Notes: generated by a model from the letters alone, not told the origin. A stretch of DNA of 64,000 nucleotides from Allomuricauda ruestringensis DSM 13258 (GCF_000224085.1 NC_015945.1:1-64000), one strand, 5' to 3'. Shown: positions 1 to 9,236, numbered from the stretch's first letter. Program-made: numbers and translations.

Positions 1-107
1 TTTAAAAGATTTGTTCACATATTTGTCGCATCCAATAAGCATCTTATAACCCTTTAGATGCTTGCTCTTAAATATTAAAGCTAACCATTAAACAAGGAAA
101 AACTTCT

Positions 108-1532
108 ATGAGTGTTACTGCTAATTCCGTATGGAACAACTGTTTGGTTTTTATCCAAGATAACATCCAACCGCAGGCATTCAAAACATGGTTTGAACCC
201 ATCAAACCTATAAAATTAGCCGACAAGGCTCTTAGCATTCAAGTGCCCAGCAAGTTTTTCTACGAATGGCTCGAAGAACATTATGTAAAGCTTTTAAAAG
301 TTGCCTTGACACGTGAGTTGGGGAGCAACGCAAAGCTTATCTATGTTATAAAAATGGAGAACAAGTACGGTAATAAGGAACCTTTTACGGAACAAATCCC
401 AAGTTCTAACCGTACTGCAGTGGGACCACAGGAATTGGATGTGCCGATTACCTCTAAAAGTCCCGAATTAAAAAATCCGTTTGTGATACCTGGTATTCGA
501 AACATAAAAATTGAATCCCAGTTAAATCCCAATTACAATTTTGATAATTTCCTGGAAGGAGACTCCAATCGTTTGGCAAGATCGGCTGGCATGGCCGTGG
601 CCAACAAACCCGGGGGAACATCCTTTAACCCATTATTGGTTTTTGGTGGTGTTGGTTTGGGAAAAACCCACTTGGCCCATGCCATTGGGGTGGAAATAAA
701 AGACAAGTATCCCGAAAAAACCGTTCTCTATATCTCCGCGGAGAAATTTACCCAACAATATATAGAGTCAGTCAAAAAGAATACCCGAAACGATTTTATC
801 CACTTTTACCAGTTGATAGATGTACTTATTATTGATGATGTACAATTTCTATCCGGTAAATCAGGGACTCAGGATGTTTTCTTTCACATATTCAATCACT
901 TACACCAAAATGGCAAGCAAGTAATTTTAACGTCGGACAAAGCACCTGTGGACATGCAGGACATTGAACAGCGTTTATTGTCACGTTTCAAGTGGGGGCT
1001 ATCGGCCGAATTGCAAAACCCAGATTACGAAACCCGTGTATCCATCCTGAAGAACAAGTTATACCGCGACGGGGTTGAGATGCCAGAAGATATTATCGAT
1101 CACGTTGCCAAGAATATCAAAACCAATATTCGTGAGCTGGAAGGTGCCATTATTTCATTGATTGCACAATCTTCCTTCAACAAACGTGAGGTTACCTTGG
1201 AATTGGCGCAACAAGTGGTAGAGAAGTTTGTAAAGAACACCAAACGCGAAGTGTCCATCGACTACATTCAAAAAGTAGTGTCGGATTACTTTGAAATGGA
1301 TGTGGCCACGCTTCAATCCAAAACTAGAAAACGCCACATTGTCCAAGCGAGACAATTGGCCATGTTCTTTGCGAAGAAATTTACCAAGGCTTCTTTAGCA
1401 AGTATTGGTTCGCAAATTGGCAAGCGCGATCACGCGACTGTGCTCCACGCATGTAAAACGGTGGATAATCTTGCCGAGACCGATAAGCAATTCAGAAAGT
1501 ATATTGAGGATCTGAGCAAGAAATTCTCCTAA
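108..1532 (+). CDS. dnaA: Chromosomal replication initiator protein DnaA
   Basis: DnaA binds origin DnaA boxes, oligomerises with ATP and opens the duplex for helicase loading. The 474-aa protein has the family's usual length. Visible parts are the N-terminal interaction domain (about 1-85), a variable linker, the AAA+ domain with Walker A GGVGLGKT at 180-187 and Walker B IIDD at 241-244, and the C-terminal helix-turn-helix with the RDHATVLHA signature near 440-448. It opens the window, and the bases upstream contain CATATTTG, one mismatch from a -7 box. I see no cluster of DnaA boxes in the 107 bases shown, so an adjacent origin cannot be judged. Identification is secure. Confidence 0.98.
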   Translation: MSVTANSVWNNCLVFIQDNIQPQAFKTWFEPIKPIKLADKALSIQVPSKFFYEWLEEHYVKLLKVALTRELGSNAKLIYVIKMENKYGNKEPFTEQIPSSNRTAVGPQELDVPITSKSPELKNPFVIPGIRNIKIESQLNPNYNFDNFLEGDSNRLARSAGMAVANKPGGTSFNPLLVFGGVGLGKTHLAHAIGVEIKDKYPEKTVLYISAEKFTQQYIESVKKNTRNDFIHFYQLIDVLIIDDVQFLSGKSGTQDVFFHIFNHLHQNGKQVILTSDKAPVDMQDIEQRLLSRFKWGLSAELQNPDYETRVSILKNKLYRDGVEMPEDIIDHVAKNIKTNIRELEGAIISLIAQSSFNKREVTLELAQQVVEKFVKNTKREVSIDYIQKVVSDYFEMDVATLQSKTRKRHIVQARQLAMFFAKKFTKASLASIGSQIGKRDHATVLHACKTVDNLAETDKQFRKYIEDLSKKFS

Positions 1533-1695
1533 GAGCGTGTTTAAAAACAATTCAATTGGCTAAAAAAACGCCCATTTTGCCCCCATATTTGTCTTTTTCT
1601 CACCCTATAGCTAAGGCTATGCGGCTCAAAAAAGTCTTCATAGGGAACAAAAATCATCATTTTTCGCTTCAATCAATCCTTTTTAAACAAGCTCT
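1532..1695. repeat. MITE-like 164-bp element with terminal inverted repeats
   Basis: The dnaA-phosphatase gap is bounded by 16-bp inverted ends, AGAGCGTGTTTAAAAA at 1532-1547 and TTTTTAAACAAGCTCT at 1680-1695, matching at 15 of 16 positions. Inside is a small hairpin (ATAGC-TAAG-GCTAT) and T-rich and A-rich arms that could partly pair. There is no coding potential. The layout suits a miniature inverted-repeat element or a large extragenic palindrome. The left end overlaps the dnaA stop codon. Confidence 0.5.
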
Positions 1696-1716
1696 AAAAA
1701 CTCCACAACAACATTT

Positions 1717-2169
1717 ATGAAAACCAAAGTTTTGATGGTCTGCTTGGGAAACATATGCAGATCGCCATTGGCCGAAGGCATTTTGCAATCCAAAGTTGAT
1801 TCGGATTCCGTTTTTGTGGATTCCGCCGGTACGGCAGGCTACCATGTGGGCAACCCACCAGATGAGCGTTCCATTGCTGTAGCCCGAAAATATGGTCTGC
1901 GCATTGAAGGTCAAAAGTGCAGAAAGTTTTCACAACAAGATTTTTTGGAGTTTGATCATATCTACGTTATGGATCGAAGCAATTTTTCCGATGTGGCCAG
2001 CTTGGCAAAAAACAAAGAGGAGGCCAGCAAGGTAAAATTATTATTGAGCGAGATAGAATTGGGCATCAAAGAAGTGCCCGACCCTTATTATGGTGGTGAT
2101 GATGGCTTTGAAAATGTATATCAAATAATCGATAGCGCTTGTGAGGTAATTGCGAAAAAACTAAATTAA
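1717..2169 (+). CDS. Low-molecular-weight protein-tyrosine phosphatase
   Basis: This cytoplasmic phosphatase hydrolyses phosphotyrosine through a cysteinyl-phosphate intermediate. The P-loop C-x5-R is at Cys9-Arg15 (CLGNICR) next to the N-terminus, and the general-acid motif DPYYGG lies near residue 121. The 150-aa length is normal for the family. It ends 4 bases before the next gene, so the two are probably co-transcribed. The substrate is unknown. Some family members act on capsule or exopolysaccharide kinases, but no such genes are nearby. Arsenate reductases share the fold, yet the DPYYGG loop favours a phosphatase. Confidence 0.93.
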   Translation: MKTKVLMVCLGNICRSPLAEGILQSKVDSDSVFVDSAGTAGYHVGNPPDERSIAVARKYGLRIEGQKCRKFSQQDFLEFDHIYVMDRSNFSDVASLAKNKEEASKVKLLLSEIELGIKEVPDPYYGGDDGFENVYQIIDSACEVIAKKLN

Positions 2170-2173
2170 TCCC

Positions 2174-2902
2174 ATGGAAGAGGAAAAACCTGGTTTAGTC
2201 GTGGGCAAAGTTTACTTGATTCCCACAACCTTGGGGGACAATGCACCTTTGGAAGTGTTGCCTATTTCGGTAAAGGGCACCATTGAACGAATTGACCACT
2301 ACATTGTGGAAAATGAGAAGACGGCCAGGCGATTCATAAAACGGGTAAGCCCCAGCAAATCGCAACCTGACCTCCATCTGCAATTGTTGAACAAATACAC
2401 CGATCCAGAAGAAATCCCCTCATTTTTGGATCCATGCATTCATGGTTTTGATATAGGTGTATTATCCGAAGCTGGATGCCCAGGTATTGCCGATCCTGGA
2501 GCAGATGTGGTTCGTGTAGCGCACGAAAAAAGAATCCAAGTGGTTCCGTTGGTGGGCCCCTCCTCTATTTTAATGGCCATGATGAGCAGTGGTATGAATG
2601 GACAGAACTTTGCTTTTAACGGTTACTTGCCCATTGACAAAGCCGAGCGCAAAAAAATGGTGAAAGGCTTGGAGCGATTATCCCGAGAAAAAGGGCAATC
2701 CCAAATTTTTATGGAAACCCCTTATCGGAACAACAAACTGGTAAAGGAACTTTTAAAAACGCTGCAAAAGTCGACCCGTTTGTGCATTGCTTGCGATATT
2801 ACCTTGCCCACAGAATTTATCTCCTCCAAAAGTGTACACGAATGGAGCGAAATTGAGTTAGACCTCGACAAAAGACCTACGATATATATTATTCAAGCAT
2901 AA
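2174..2902 (+). CDS. SAM-dependent methyltransferase, RsmI/tetrapyrrole-methylase family
   Basis: The 242-aa protein contains tetrapyrrole-methylase-fold motifs: an N-terminal LIPTTLGD strand-loop, the SEAGCPGIADPG segment near residue 100, and the VGPSSILMA segment. These match RsmI, which 2'-O-methylates a 16S rRNA cytidine with SAM as donor. It is shorter than typical RsmI (about 280 aa) because the C-terminal helical extension is missing, so exact specificity is uncertain. A downstream start near residue 11 (MGKV-like context with Val) is conceivable. It probably shares a transcript with the phosphatase and is followed by a bidirectional hairpin. Confidence 0.8.
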   Translation: MEEEKPGLVVGKVYLIPTTLGDNAPLEVLPISVKGTIERIDHYIVENEKTARRFIKRVSPSKSQPDLHLQLLNKYTDPEEIPSFLDPCIHGFDIGVLSEAGCPGIADPGADVVRVAHEKRIQVVPLVGPSSILMAMMSSGMNGQNFAFNGYLPIDKAERKKMVKGLERLSREKGQSQIFMETPYRNNKLVKELLKTLQKSTRLCIACDITLPTEFISSKSVHEWSEIELDLDKRPTIYIIQA

Positions 2903-2932
2903 AAAAAGCCCCGGATTTCGGAGCTTTTTTGT
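2903..2932. terminator. Terminator between convergent genes
   Basis: AGC-c-CCG-gattt-CGG-a-GCT forms a hairpin with one internal mismatch, preceded by seven A and followed by six T. It can terminate the methyltransferase transcript and, read on the other strand, the lysozyme-like gene. Confidence 0.75.
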
Positions 2933-2948
2933 GTTACATCTTCACAAA

Positions 2949-3602
2949 TTATACTTTGGCATTTTTCTGCTGCTTGATATTGGAAATATCGTAACCCGCA
3001 AATTTATTCATGTAGTGCGAAATACTACTTCCGTAAGCATCGGTTACATCGTTTTGTCCATAAGATCGTAGGTACTTCTTCACGTTTCCTGCCCCGGCCA
3101 AATGTGCCGCAGCCAAAATACCTGATTCCGTTACTTTGATACCACCTATAGTTTTTCCATTGAAGCGCTTAATATCCCTTCGTAAAATCCATTTGTTTCG
3201 GGCAATATTGGCCTCAAAGGCCTTTTCTTGAAGTTTTGGATTACCCAAAAAATCTTCCATATCGTAAACACCCATAAGATTCAAGGTACTACTACCAAAT
3301 TGGTATTTACCCAAATAACCCAATGTGTTTACGCTATGATATTTACCCTGGGATTCTTTAAAAGCGAGTGCTTCCTTAAAGCCATTAAAGGCTTTGCCCA
3401 GAAAAGGAGGTGTTACCTCGTCCTCGTCAAGAAGTTCAACGGAATCTTGCGGTGCAAAGAATTCCAAATTGGCCGTAACCTTCAATGATTCAGGGATTTC
3501 TACATCCCCTTTCTTCATTACGGTATAAGAACCAAAACTTGTCAAAACTACAATCATGGCAAGATGTAGTATAAAACCTATCCATCTTTTCATAATGTTC
3601 AT
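2949..3602 (-). CDS. Exported lysozyme/transglycosylase-like protein
   Basis: The 217-aa protein has an N-terminal membrane segment or uncleaved signal (residues 8-24), a variable acidic stretch, then a domain starting ALAFKESQGKY. Glu83 followed by NTLGYLGKYQFG resembles the catalytic Glu and GxxGxxQF pattern of lysozyme-fold peptidoglycan hydrolases. It probably acts in the periplasm on murein. Met4 is an alternative start. Upstream on its strand is a strong -7 box, so it has its own promoter. It sits near two other wall genes, mltG and dapF. The family assignment is by motif only. Confidence 0.65.
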   Translation of the reverse strand: MNIMKRWIGFILHLAMIVVLTSFGSYTVMKKGDVEIPESLKVTANLEFFAPQDSVELLDEDEVTPPFLGKAFNGFKEALAFKESQGKYHSVNTLGYLGKYQFGSSTLNLMGVYDMEDFLGNPKLQEKAFEANIARNKWILRRDIKRFNGKTIGGIKVTESGILAAAHLAGAGNVKKYLRSYGQNDVTDAYGSSISHYMNKFAGYDISNIKQQKNAKV

Positions 3603-3649
3603 ATTTGTGATCTCAATACTATATACGTATCAAAAATCAATTTGGCCGG

Positions 3650-3657
3650 CAAATATA
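3650..3657 (-). promoter_or_regulatory. -7 promoter box for the lysozyme-like gene
   Basis: Minus-strand TATATTTG matches the Bacteroidota -7 consensus TAnnTTTG exactly, 48 bases before the start codon. No clear -33 TTG is present at the usual spacing. Confidence 0.55.
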
Positions 3658-3753
3658 GGGGGAGTTAAGTTAACGGGTACCCTAAAGCTCATAAAGATTT
3701 CTTAAATCAGCCTTAAAATCCGTTAAAGTGATGAAAATCAACGGTAAAGAGTA

Positions 3754-4797
3754 TTATCTCATCACTCTTTGTTGGTTCAACCAACGGGTATATTGCACTT
3801 TATTTCGGTTATGTTGCGCCAATGTCTTGGCAAACATGTGGTATCCAAAGTTGGAAACATCGGCCACAAAATAGAGATAATCGTGCTTTTCAGGGTTCAA
3901 AACAGCATCTATTGAAGTGATGTCCGGCATAGTAATCGGACCTGGCGGAACCCCTGCATATTTATAGGTATTGTACGGTGAATCCATTTCCAAATCACGG
4001 AAAAGCACTCTTTTTATAATGGTATCGTAATCGCCCGTCTCTTTTTTGATGGCATAAATAACCGTTGGGTCGGCCTGCAACAACATGCCACGCTTTATTC
4101 GGTTTAAATACACTCCTGCTACCCGTGGGCGTTCATCAACTTTCGCGGTCTCTTTTTGAACTATGGCTGCCAAGGAAATAACTTCGTTTGGGGTAAACCC
4201 TAGGTTTTTGGCTTTCTGCAAACGTTCATCGTTCCAAAAACGCTCGTATTCTTTTCGCATCCTATCCCTAAAACTTTCCGCATCGGTGTTCCAGAAGAAC
4301 TCATAGGTGTTTGGAATGTACATGGCCAGTTTGGTGTGTTCGTCAAACTTGGTCTCTTCCAAAAAAACAGGATCATTAAACGTTTGAAGCAAGGATAGAC
4401 TATCCGCTTCGATTTGTTCTGAAATCCTTCCTGCCAACAGGGTCAGGGATTCTTGATTGTTAAAAGATACTTTAACAGGAATATTGGCGCTGCGCAGGGT
4501 ATTGATGATCTCGTTGTTGTTCATCCCCTTTTTTAAAGCGTATTTTCCCGCTTTAATATTGGTAATATATCCTTTGCGTTTGGAGACGGCTTCAAAAGTG
4601 GATAAATCTTCCAACAAAGGTTCCAGAGATTTCTTTACATCAGCAAACGAGGCATCCGATTCAATGTAAACAAATGCTTCATCATTATTAAACTGTGTAT
4701 TGGGGCTAAAAATGGCACTATAAATTTGGTAAGCTACAAAACCGCAAATCAACAACCCCAAAATGGCTGTTGCCCAAAGTACTTTTTTAAGATTCAT
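3754..4797 (-). CDS. mltG: Endolytic murein transglycosylase MltG
   Basis: MltG cleaves nascent glycan strands at the inner membrane and so sets their length. The 347-aa protein has one N-terminal transmembrane helix (about 7-27), a LysM-like subdomain, and the YceG catalytic domain. The signature AIVQKETAKVDERPRVAGVY places the catalytic Glu at 216, and LNRIKRGMLLQADPTV follows. The start overlaps the end of the GNAT gene by 11 bases, giving a dapF-GNAT-mltG operon on the minus strand. That grouping links meso-DAP supply to wall remodelling. Identification is secure. Confidence 0.95.
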   Translation of the reverse strand: MNLKKVLWATAILGLLICGFVAYQIYSAIFSPNTQFNNDEAFVYIESDASFADVKKSLEPLLEDLSTFEAVSKRKGYITNIKAGKYALKKGMNNNEIINTLRSANIPVKVSFNNQESLTLLAGRISEQIEADSLSLLQTFNDPVFLEETKFDEHTKLAMYIPNTYEFFWNTDAESFRDRMRKEYERFWNDERLQKAKNLGFTPNEVISLAAIVQKETAKVDERPRVAGVYLNRIKRGMLLQADPTVIYAIKKETGDYDTIIKRVLFRDLEMDSPYNTYKYAGVPPGPITMPDITSIDAVLNPEKHDYLYFVADVSNFGYHMFAKTLAQHNRNKVQYTRWLNQQRVMR

Positions 4798-5320
4798 CGG
4801 AATTTATCTTTTGGTACATTATTTCGTTCTTGAACCCTTCGCTTGTTCTGATCCATTGCTTTTTGATGCCAATCTTCTCAAATCCTATCTTCTTAAATAA
4901 ATGGATGCTGGCTTCATTATCCTCTAAAATGTTGGCATACAATTGATGTAGGTCCAAAGTGGAAAAAGCATATTCACACAAAAGGGACAAAGCTTCCGCC
5001 CCCACTCCTTTATTTCTATCCTCGGGTTCTATAATCACAATTCCGATGCCCGCCCTACGGTGTTTGGGATCAAAATCGAACAAATCAATCAAACCTATGC
5101 AATCATCTTGATGATTACTGATACAGAGACGCAGTTGTTTTACCTCATAAATATCCCTGTGGGCATTATCCAAATATAACTGAAGTACTTTTTTGGAATA
5201 TGGTTTTAGCGTTCCGCTCACCTCCCAAACCGATGTATCGTTTTCCAATTTGTACAGAAAATCCAAATCGGATGGCTCCAACGCACGCAGATAGACTTGT
5301 TCTCCTTTTAGATTGAGCAT
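4787..5320 (-). CDS. GNAT-family N-acetyltransferase
   Basis: The 177-aa protein has the RimJ/RimL-like GNAT fold: N-terminal LRALEPSDLDFLYKLEND, central GIGIVIIEPEDRNKGVG carrying the acetyl-CoA-binding R/Q-x-x-G-x-G/A pyrophosphate loop, and C-terminal NILEDNEASIHLFKKIGF. It transfers acetyl from acetyl-CoA to an amine. The substrate (a protein N-terminus or small molecule) cannot be told. It overlaps dapF by 13 bases and mltG by 11, so translation is probably coupled. This operon position is its best functional hint, but no wall-specific motif is visible. Confidence 0.88.
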   Translation of the reverse strand: MLNLKGEQVYLRALEPSDLDFLYKLENDTSVWEVSGTLKPYSKKVLQLYLDNAHRDIYEVKQLRLCISNHQDDCIGLIDLFDFDPKHRRAGIGIVIIEPEDRNKGVGAEALSLLCEYAFSTLDLHQLYANILEDNEASIHLFKKIGFEKIGIKKQWIRTSEGFKNEIMYQKINSDES

Positions 5321-6090
5321 GCTATAGTTCCTTTAAATACTTGTGTGGCGGGACCTTTTAAAAAGATGTTGCTGTATTTTCCACCCTTTTTCTCGAAAGA
5401 TATGGTCAAATCCCCTCCAATGGTGTGGATATGTACTTCGTTGGCAGCGGTTTTACCGGATTGGTGCATGGCCAAGGCCACAGCTGTAACTCCTGTACCA
5501 CAAGAAAAAGTTTCACCCTCCACTCCTCTTTCGTAGGTTCTTACATCAAAAGCGTTGTCCTGCTTTTGTTCCACGAAATTGATATTGCTTCCGGACTCAC
5601 CATATATTCCATAGCGGAGTTTTTTGCCTTCTTTTTGCACATCAAATTTCTTCAGCTCCTTCACTAGCTGTACATGGTGGGGAGAACCTGTATCCAAAAA
5701 ACTATGGTTTTGTTTTTCGTGGATTTTATCTACATCGATCATCTTTAAGTTGACAATATCTCCTTCAACCGTGGCATGGTGCAAACCATCAACCGCATTA
5801 AAAGTGGTCTCTTTTTCTATAACACCCAAATAATGGGCAAAAGCCACCAAGCAACGTCCTCCGTTTCCGCACATACTACTTTCCGCTCCATCGGCATTGA
5901 AGTAGACCATCTTAAAATCCGACAAATTGTCATTTTCAAGAAGTATCAACCCATCCGCTCCTATGCCAAATCTTCGGTCGCAAAGCTCCGCAACGAGCTT
6001 GGTATTGTTTTTGGGAAATACATCCTGACGATTGTCAATAATTACAAAATCGTTTCCCGTTCCTTGATATTTAAAAAACTGAAGTTCCAT
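5308..6090 (-). CDS. dapF: Diaminopimelate epimerase
   Basis: DapF interconverts LL- and meso-diaminopimelate, the last step toward the DAP used in peptidoglycan and lysine synthesis, without a cofactor. The two catalytic cysteines are visible: Cys74 in MCGNGGRC and Cys197 in SCGTGVTAVA. Length (260 aa) and the substrate motif GIGADGL (42-48) fit the family. It is first in a three-gene minus-strand operon ending in mltG and is preceded by a good -7 box. Certain. Confidence 0.97.
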   Translation of the reverse strand: MELQFFKYQGTGNDFVIIDNRQDVFPKNNTKLVAELCDRRFGIGADGLILLENDNLSDFKMVYFNADGAESSMCGNGGRCLVAFAHYLGVIEKETTFNAVDGLHHATVEGDIVNLKMIDVDKIHEKQNHSFLDTGSPHHVQLVKELKKFDVQKEGKKLRYGIYGESGSNINFVEQKQDNAFDVRTYERGVEGETFSCGTGVTAVALAMHQSGKTAANEVHIHTIGGDLTISFEKKGGKYSNIFLKGPATQVFKGTIACSI

Positions 6091-6107
6091 ACGTATCTAC
6101 AAAGGAA

Positions 6108-6115
6108 CAAATATA
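6108..6115 (-). promoter_or_regulatory. -7 promoter box of the dapF operon
   Basis: Minus-strand TATATTTG lies 17 bases before the dapF ATG, so the leader would be short, roughly 10 bases. Confidence 0.5.
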
Positions 6116-6185
6116 TGGGATTCTTTAAGGTTTTTTTTGTAGTTAAAACAGCGTTAAACCGACCTAATCAAAAATTGAATTATTT

Positions 6186-6193
6186 TAATTTTG
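6186..6193 (+). promoter_or_regulatory. -7 promoter box for the HtrA protease
   Basis: TAATTTTG matches TAnnTTTG and lies 32 bases before the ATG. It is divergent from the dapF promoter in the same 135-bp gap. Confidence 0.5.
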
Positions 6194-6225
6194 TTTGGAG
6201 CTTAATGTTAAATAATTATTGAATT

Positions 6226-7623
6226 ATGAAGAAAATAGCGAGTTTATTCCTAGTATCCGTATTTGCAGGTGCAATTACACTGGGGGCTTACAAATTATTT
6301 TTTGAGAAAGAAAGCTATAAATGGGTCACTTCGGAACAAGAAACACCATTTGTGACCACCAGCAATTTGAACACTTCGGCCAAAGGTGCTGGAATTAATG
6401 AAGCTGATTTTACGTTGGCGGCCGAGAAAACGGTCAATTCGGTGGTACACGTAAAAAATCTCACCATTAGTAAAGGACCATCCAGTATAGCAGATTTCTT
6501 TTACGGTTTTGAACGCCAACAAACCCCGCAAGTGGGAACTGGTTCAGGAGTTATTATTTCTCCTGATGGATATATCGTTACCAACAATCACGTTATTGCC
6601 AATTCCAGCCAATTGGAGGTAACCTTGAACAATAATAAATCGTACGAAGCTGAGGTTATTGGTACCGACGCCGATTCCGATATTGCTCTTTTAAAGATTG
6701 ATGCCGAAGATGCACTACCTTATTTGGCCTTTGGTGATTCCGACAATACAAAAATTGGTGAATGGGTACTTGCCGTTGGCAATCCTTTTAACCTTACTTC
6801 CACAGTAACCGCTGGTATTGTGAGTGCCAAAGCAAGGTCTCTTTCGCCTACCAGAACACAATCTTTTATACAAACCGATGCTGCCGTAAACCCAGGGAAC
6901 AGTGGTGGTGCCTTGGTGAATACGAATGGCGACCTTATCGGCATCAATACGGCCATCACGTCACAGACCGGTTCTTATGTGGGCTATGCCTTTGCCGTAC
7001 CTAGCAATATTGCCAAAAAAGTGGTGGAGGACATTATGGAATTTGGCAACGTGCAAAAAGGGCTTTTGGGCATTTCTGCTGCCAATACCAAATCAAAAGC
7101 AGCTATTGAGATGGGTCTGGACCAACTGGAGGGTGTTTACATTGCTGGTATTGAAGAAGAATCCGGAGCCGATGATGCCGGTTTAATGGAAGGTGATGTC
7201 ATCAAAAAAATAGACAACATCGATATTCAGCGATTCTCCGAGCTTACTGGTTATCTTTCTGCGAAAAGACCTGGTGATATTGTGGAATTGACCTTGGACC
7301 GGGATGGAAAAAGCCTTGTTAAAAATGTTACCCTTAAAAAGCAGAACAGTGTTATTCTTCCCACAACTTCTTTTAGAGTGAAAAACCTGTCCAAAGAAGA
7401 CATTAAAAAGTTTGGAGTGTCCAAAGGCGTAAAAATTACCGATGTTCCCCAAGGCTACGGAAGATACGACCTAAAAAACAAAGTAATTATTGAAGTTGAT
7501 GGAAATAAAATAAACGATATCAACGATGCCAAAAAGTATTTCGGGGAAATTTCCAGATACGGCAGAACCAGCTTCACCATGATCAATGAAAATGGTGAAA
7601 AGGAACACATGATACTTCAGTAA
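6226..7623 (+). CDS. DegP/HtrA-type periplasmic serine protease
   Basis: The 465-aa trypsin-like protease-chaperone has an N-terminal signal or anchor (about 5-25). The catalytic triad is visible: His122 in TNNHVI, Asp152 in DSDIALL and Ser226 in NPGNSGGA. A PDZ domain follows at about 275-365 and a second, more divergent one at about 385-465. It should degrade or refold misfolded envelope proteins, and such genes are often stress-induced. It is monocistronic, with its own -7 box and a hairpin terminator. A DegS-like regulatory role is possible, but two PDZ domains favour DegP/DegQ. Confidence 0.95.
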   Translation: MKKIASLFLVSVFAGAITLGAYKLFFEKESYKWVTSEQETPFVTTSNLNTSAKGAGINEADFTLAAEKTVNSVVHVKNLTISKGPSSIADFFYGFERQQTPQVGTGSGVIISPDGYIVTNNHVIANSSQLEVTLNNNKSYEAEVIGTDADSDIALLKIDAEDALPYLAFGDSDNTKIGEWVLAVGNPFNLTSTVTAGIVSAKARSLSPTRTQSFIQTDAAVNPGNSGGALVNTNGDLIGINTAITSQTGSYVGYAFAVPSNIAKKVVEDIMEFGNVQKGLLGISAANTKSKAAIEMGLDQLEGVYIAGIEEESGADDAGLMEGDVIKKIDNIDIQRFSELTGYLSAKRPGDIVELTLDRDGKSLVKNVTLKKQNSVILPTTSFRVKNLSKEDIKKFGVSKGVKITDVPQGYGRYDLKNKVIIEVDGNKINDINDAKKYFGEISRYGRTSFTMINENGEKEHMILQ

Positions 7624-7643
7624 AAGTGCTGAAAAAACACTTG

Positions 7644-7672
7644 AAAGCGTCTTTAAACAAGGCGCTTTTTTT
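7644..7672 (+). terminator. Terminator of the HtrA gene
   Basis: AAAGCG and CGCTTT pair around a loop of about 13 bases, followed by a T run. Confidence 0.7.
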
Positions 7673-7753
7673 ATACCCAATATGTTTTACGAAAACGTTT
7701 GAAATATATAATTTAGCCGAAAATAATAAACTTCACAACCGCAACCATTTTCC

Positions 7754-9202
7754 ATGAGTAACATTTCATCTTACGAAAAAGAACTTGCTTTTCAGGCAGA
7801 TAGACGAAAAGCAACCACCGAATTCATAAAAATAATCAGCGACCTTTGGTACGACAAGGCCATTGAGGTGGTTTTGTTCAAAAATCAGATTATAGACAAA
7901 AATGTAAGCGACATTATAAACTTGCATGAGTATGCGGGCGAATTTGTTCAAAAACCCATGTCCATTTTTGACTCTGTCGAAATACTGAGGGCAATAAACG
8001 ACATCAACCTCCCTCCTGCCAAACTGGACATAGGAAAATTGACCTATGAGTACCATTCCAACCAAAGTGCCCACCTTAACGTAAAGGCTTTTGTTATTGA
8101 CAAGCTAAAGGATGCACAATCTTCCAAGGCCATTAAACCCAAAGATGTCGTGCTTTATGGTTTTGGACGCATTGGCCGTTTGGTGGCGCGAGAGCTTATG
8201 GCAAAAACCGGTCGTGGTAGCCAGCTAAGGTTACGCGCCGTTGTTATTCGGGGTGAGTTGAACAAAGAAGTCCTTGAAAAAAGAGCAGCGCTTCTTAAAA
8301 CAGATTCGGTACACGGCCCTTTTACTGGTACTGTGGATGTTGACGAAGAAAAACAGGCACTTGTTATTAATGGAACCACGGTGAATTTCATAAGCGCAAA
8401 TCAACCTGAGGATATTGATTACACCAAATATGGAATCTACAATGCCCTGATTATCGACAATACCGGAGCTTTTAGGGACAACAAGGAACTATCCAGACAC
8501 CTAAAATCCAAAGGGGCCAGCAAAGTATTGCTTACCGCGCCCGGTAAAGAAGTGCCCAACATTGTACACGGGGTTAACCACACCGACTTTGACCCCGATA
8601 AAACCAAGATTTATTCAGCCGCATCGTGCACCACAAATGCCATCACCCCAATTTTAAAAGTGATTGAAGATTCCTTGGGGATTAAAAAAGGGCATTTGGA
8701 AACTATCCATGCCTATACAAACGACCAAAATTTGGTGGACAACATGCACAAAAAGTATCGCCGCGGTCGTGCTGCTGCCCTCAACATGGTGATTACCGAA
8801 ACAGGGGCCGGTTCTGCCGTTGCCAAGGCACTCCCGTCATTAAAGGGAAAACTGACCTCAAACGCAATCAGGGTTCCAGTTCCCAATGGTTCATTGGCCA
8901 TTCTTAATCTGGAAGTAAAGAACAAGACATCCAAAGAAAGTATTGATACCATCATAAAAAAATACGCGCTGGAAGGTGACTTGGTGGAACAAATCAAATA
9001 TGCATTGAGCAATGAATTGGTTTCTACGGATATTGTAGGCACCACAGCACCATCTATTTACGATAGCAAGGCCACTATTGTGTCTCCTGGAGGCAAAAAT
9101 GTGGTACTATATATTTGGTACGATAATGAGTACGGGTATTCGCACCAAGTGATACGATTGGCAAAATATATCGCAAAAGTTCGGCGTTATACGTATTATT
9201 AG
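7754..9202 (+). CDS. gap: Glyceraldehyde-3-phosphate dehydrogenase, long Bacteroidota form
   Basis: The enzyme oxidises glyceraldehyde 3-phosphate to 1,3-bisphosphoglycerate in glycolysis, or the reverse. The Rossmann motif YGFGRIGR is at 135-142 and the catalytic Cys292 sits in SAASCTTN. At 482 aa it is about 140 residues longer than classical GAPDH (about 335 aa). The extra part is an N-terminal helical extension (1-130) of unknown function, also found in other long GAPDHs of this phylum. Other flavobacteria often carry a second, normal-length gapA, which is not in this window. Cofactor preference cannot be read by eye. Confidence 0.93.
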   Translation: MSNISSYEKELAFQADRRKATTEFIKIISDLWYDKAIEVVLFKNQIIDKNVSDIINLHEYAGEFVQKPMSIFDSVEILRAINDINLPPAKLDIGKLTYEYHSNQSAHLNVKAFVIDKLKDAQSSKAIKPKDVVLYGFGRIGRLVARELMAKTGRGSQLRLRAVVIRGELNKEVLEKRAALLKTDSVHGPFTGTVDVDEEKQALVINGTTVNFISANQPEDIDYTKYGIYNALIIDNTGAFRDNKELSRHLKSKGASKVLLTAPGKEVPNIVHGVNHTDFDPDKTKIYSAASCTTNAITPILKVIEDSLGIKKGHLETIHAYTNDQNLVDNMHKKYRRGRAAALNMVITETGAGSAVAKALPSLKGKLTSNAIRVPVPNGSLAILNLEVKNKTSKESIDTIIKKYALEGDLVEQIKYALSNELVSTDIVGTTAPSIYDSKATIVSPGGKNVVLYIWYDNEYGYSHQVIRLAKYIAKVRRYTYY

Positions 9203-9236
9203 TGGTGCAATTTGTTCAAAGAACCTGTTTTCTTTT

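Noticed and set aside
3661..3753. CGTTAA words in the gap between the lysozyme-like gene and mltG
   Set aside because: No 21-base periodicity and no GGG..AT block. Treated as ordinary promoter DNA.
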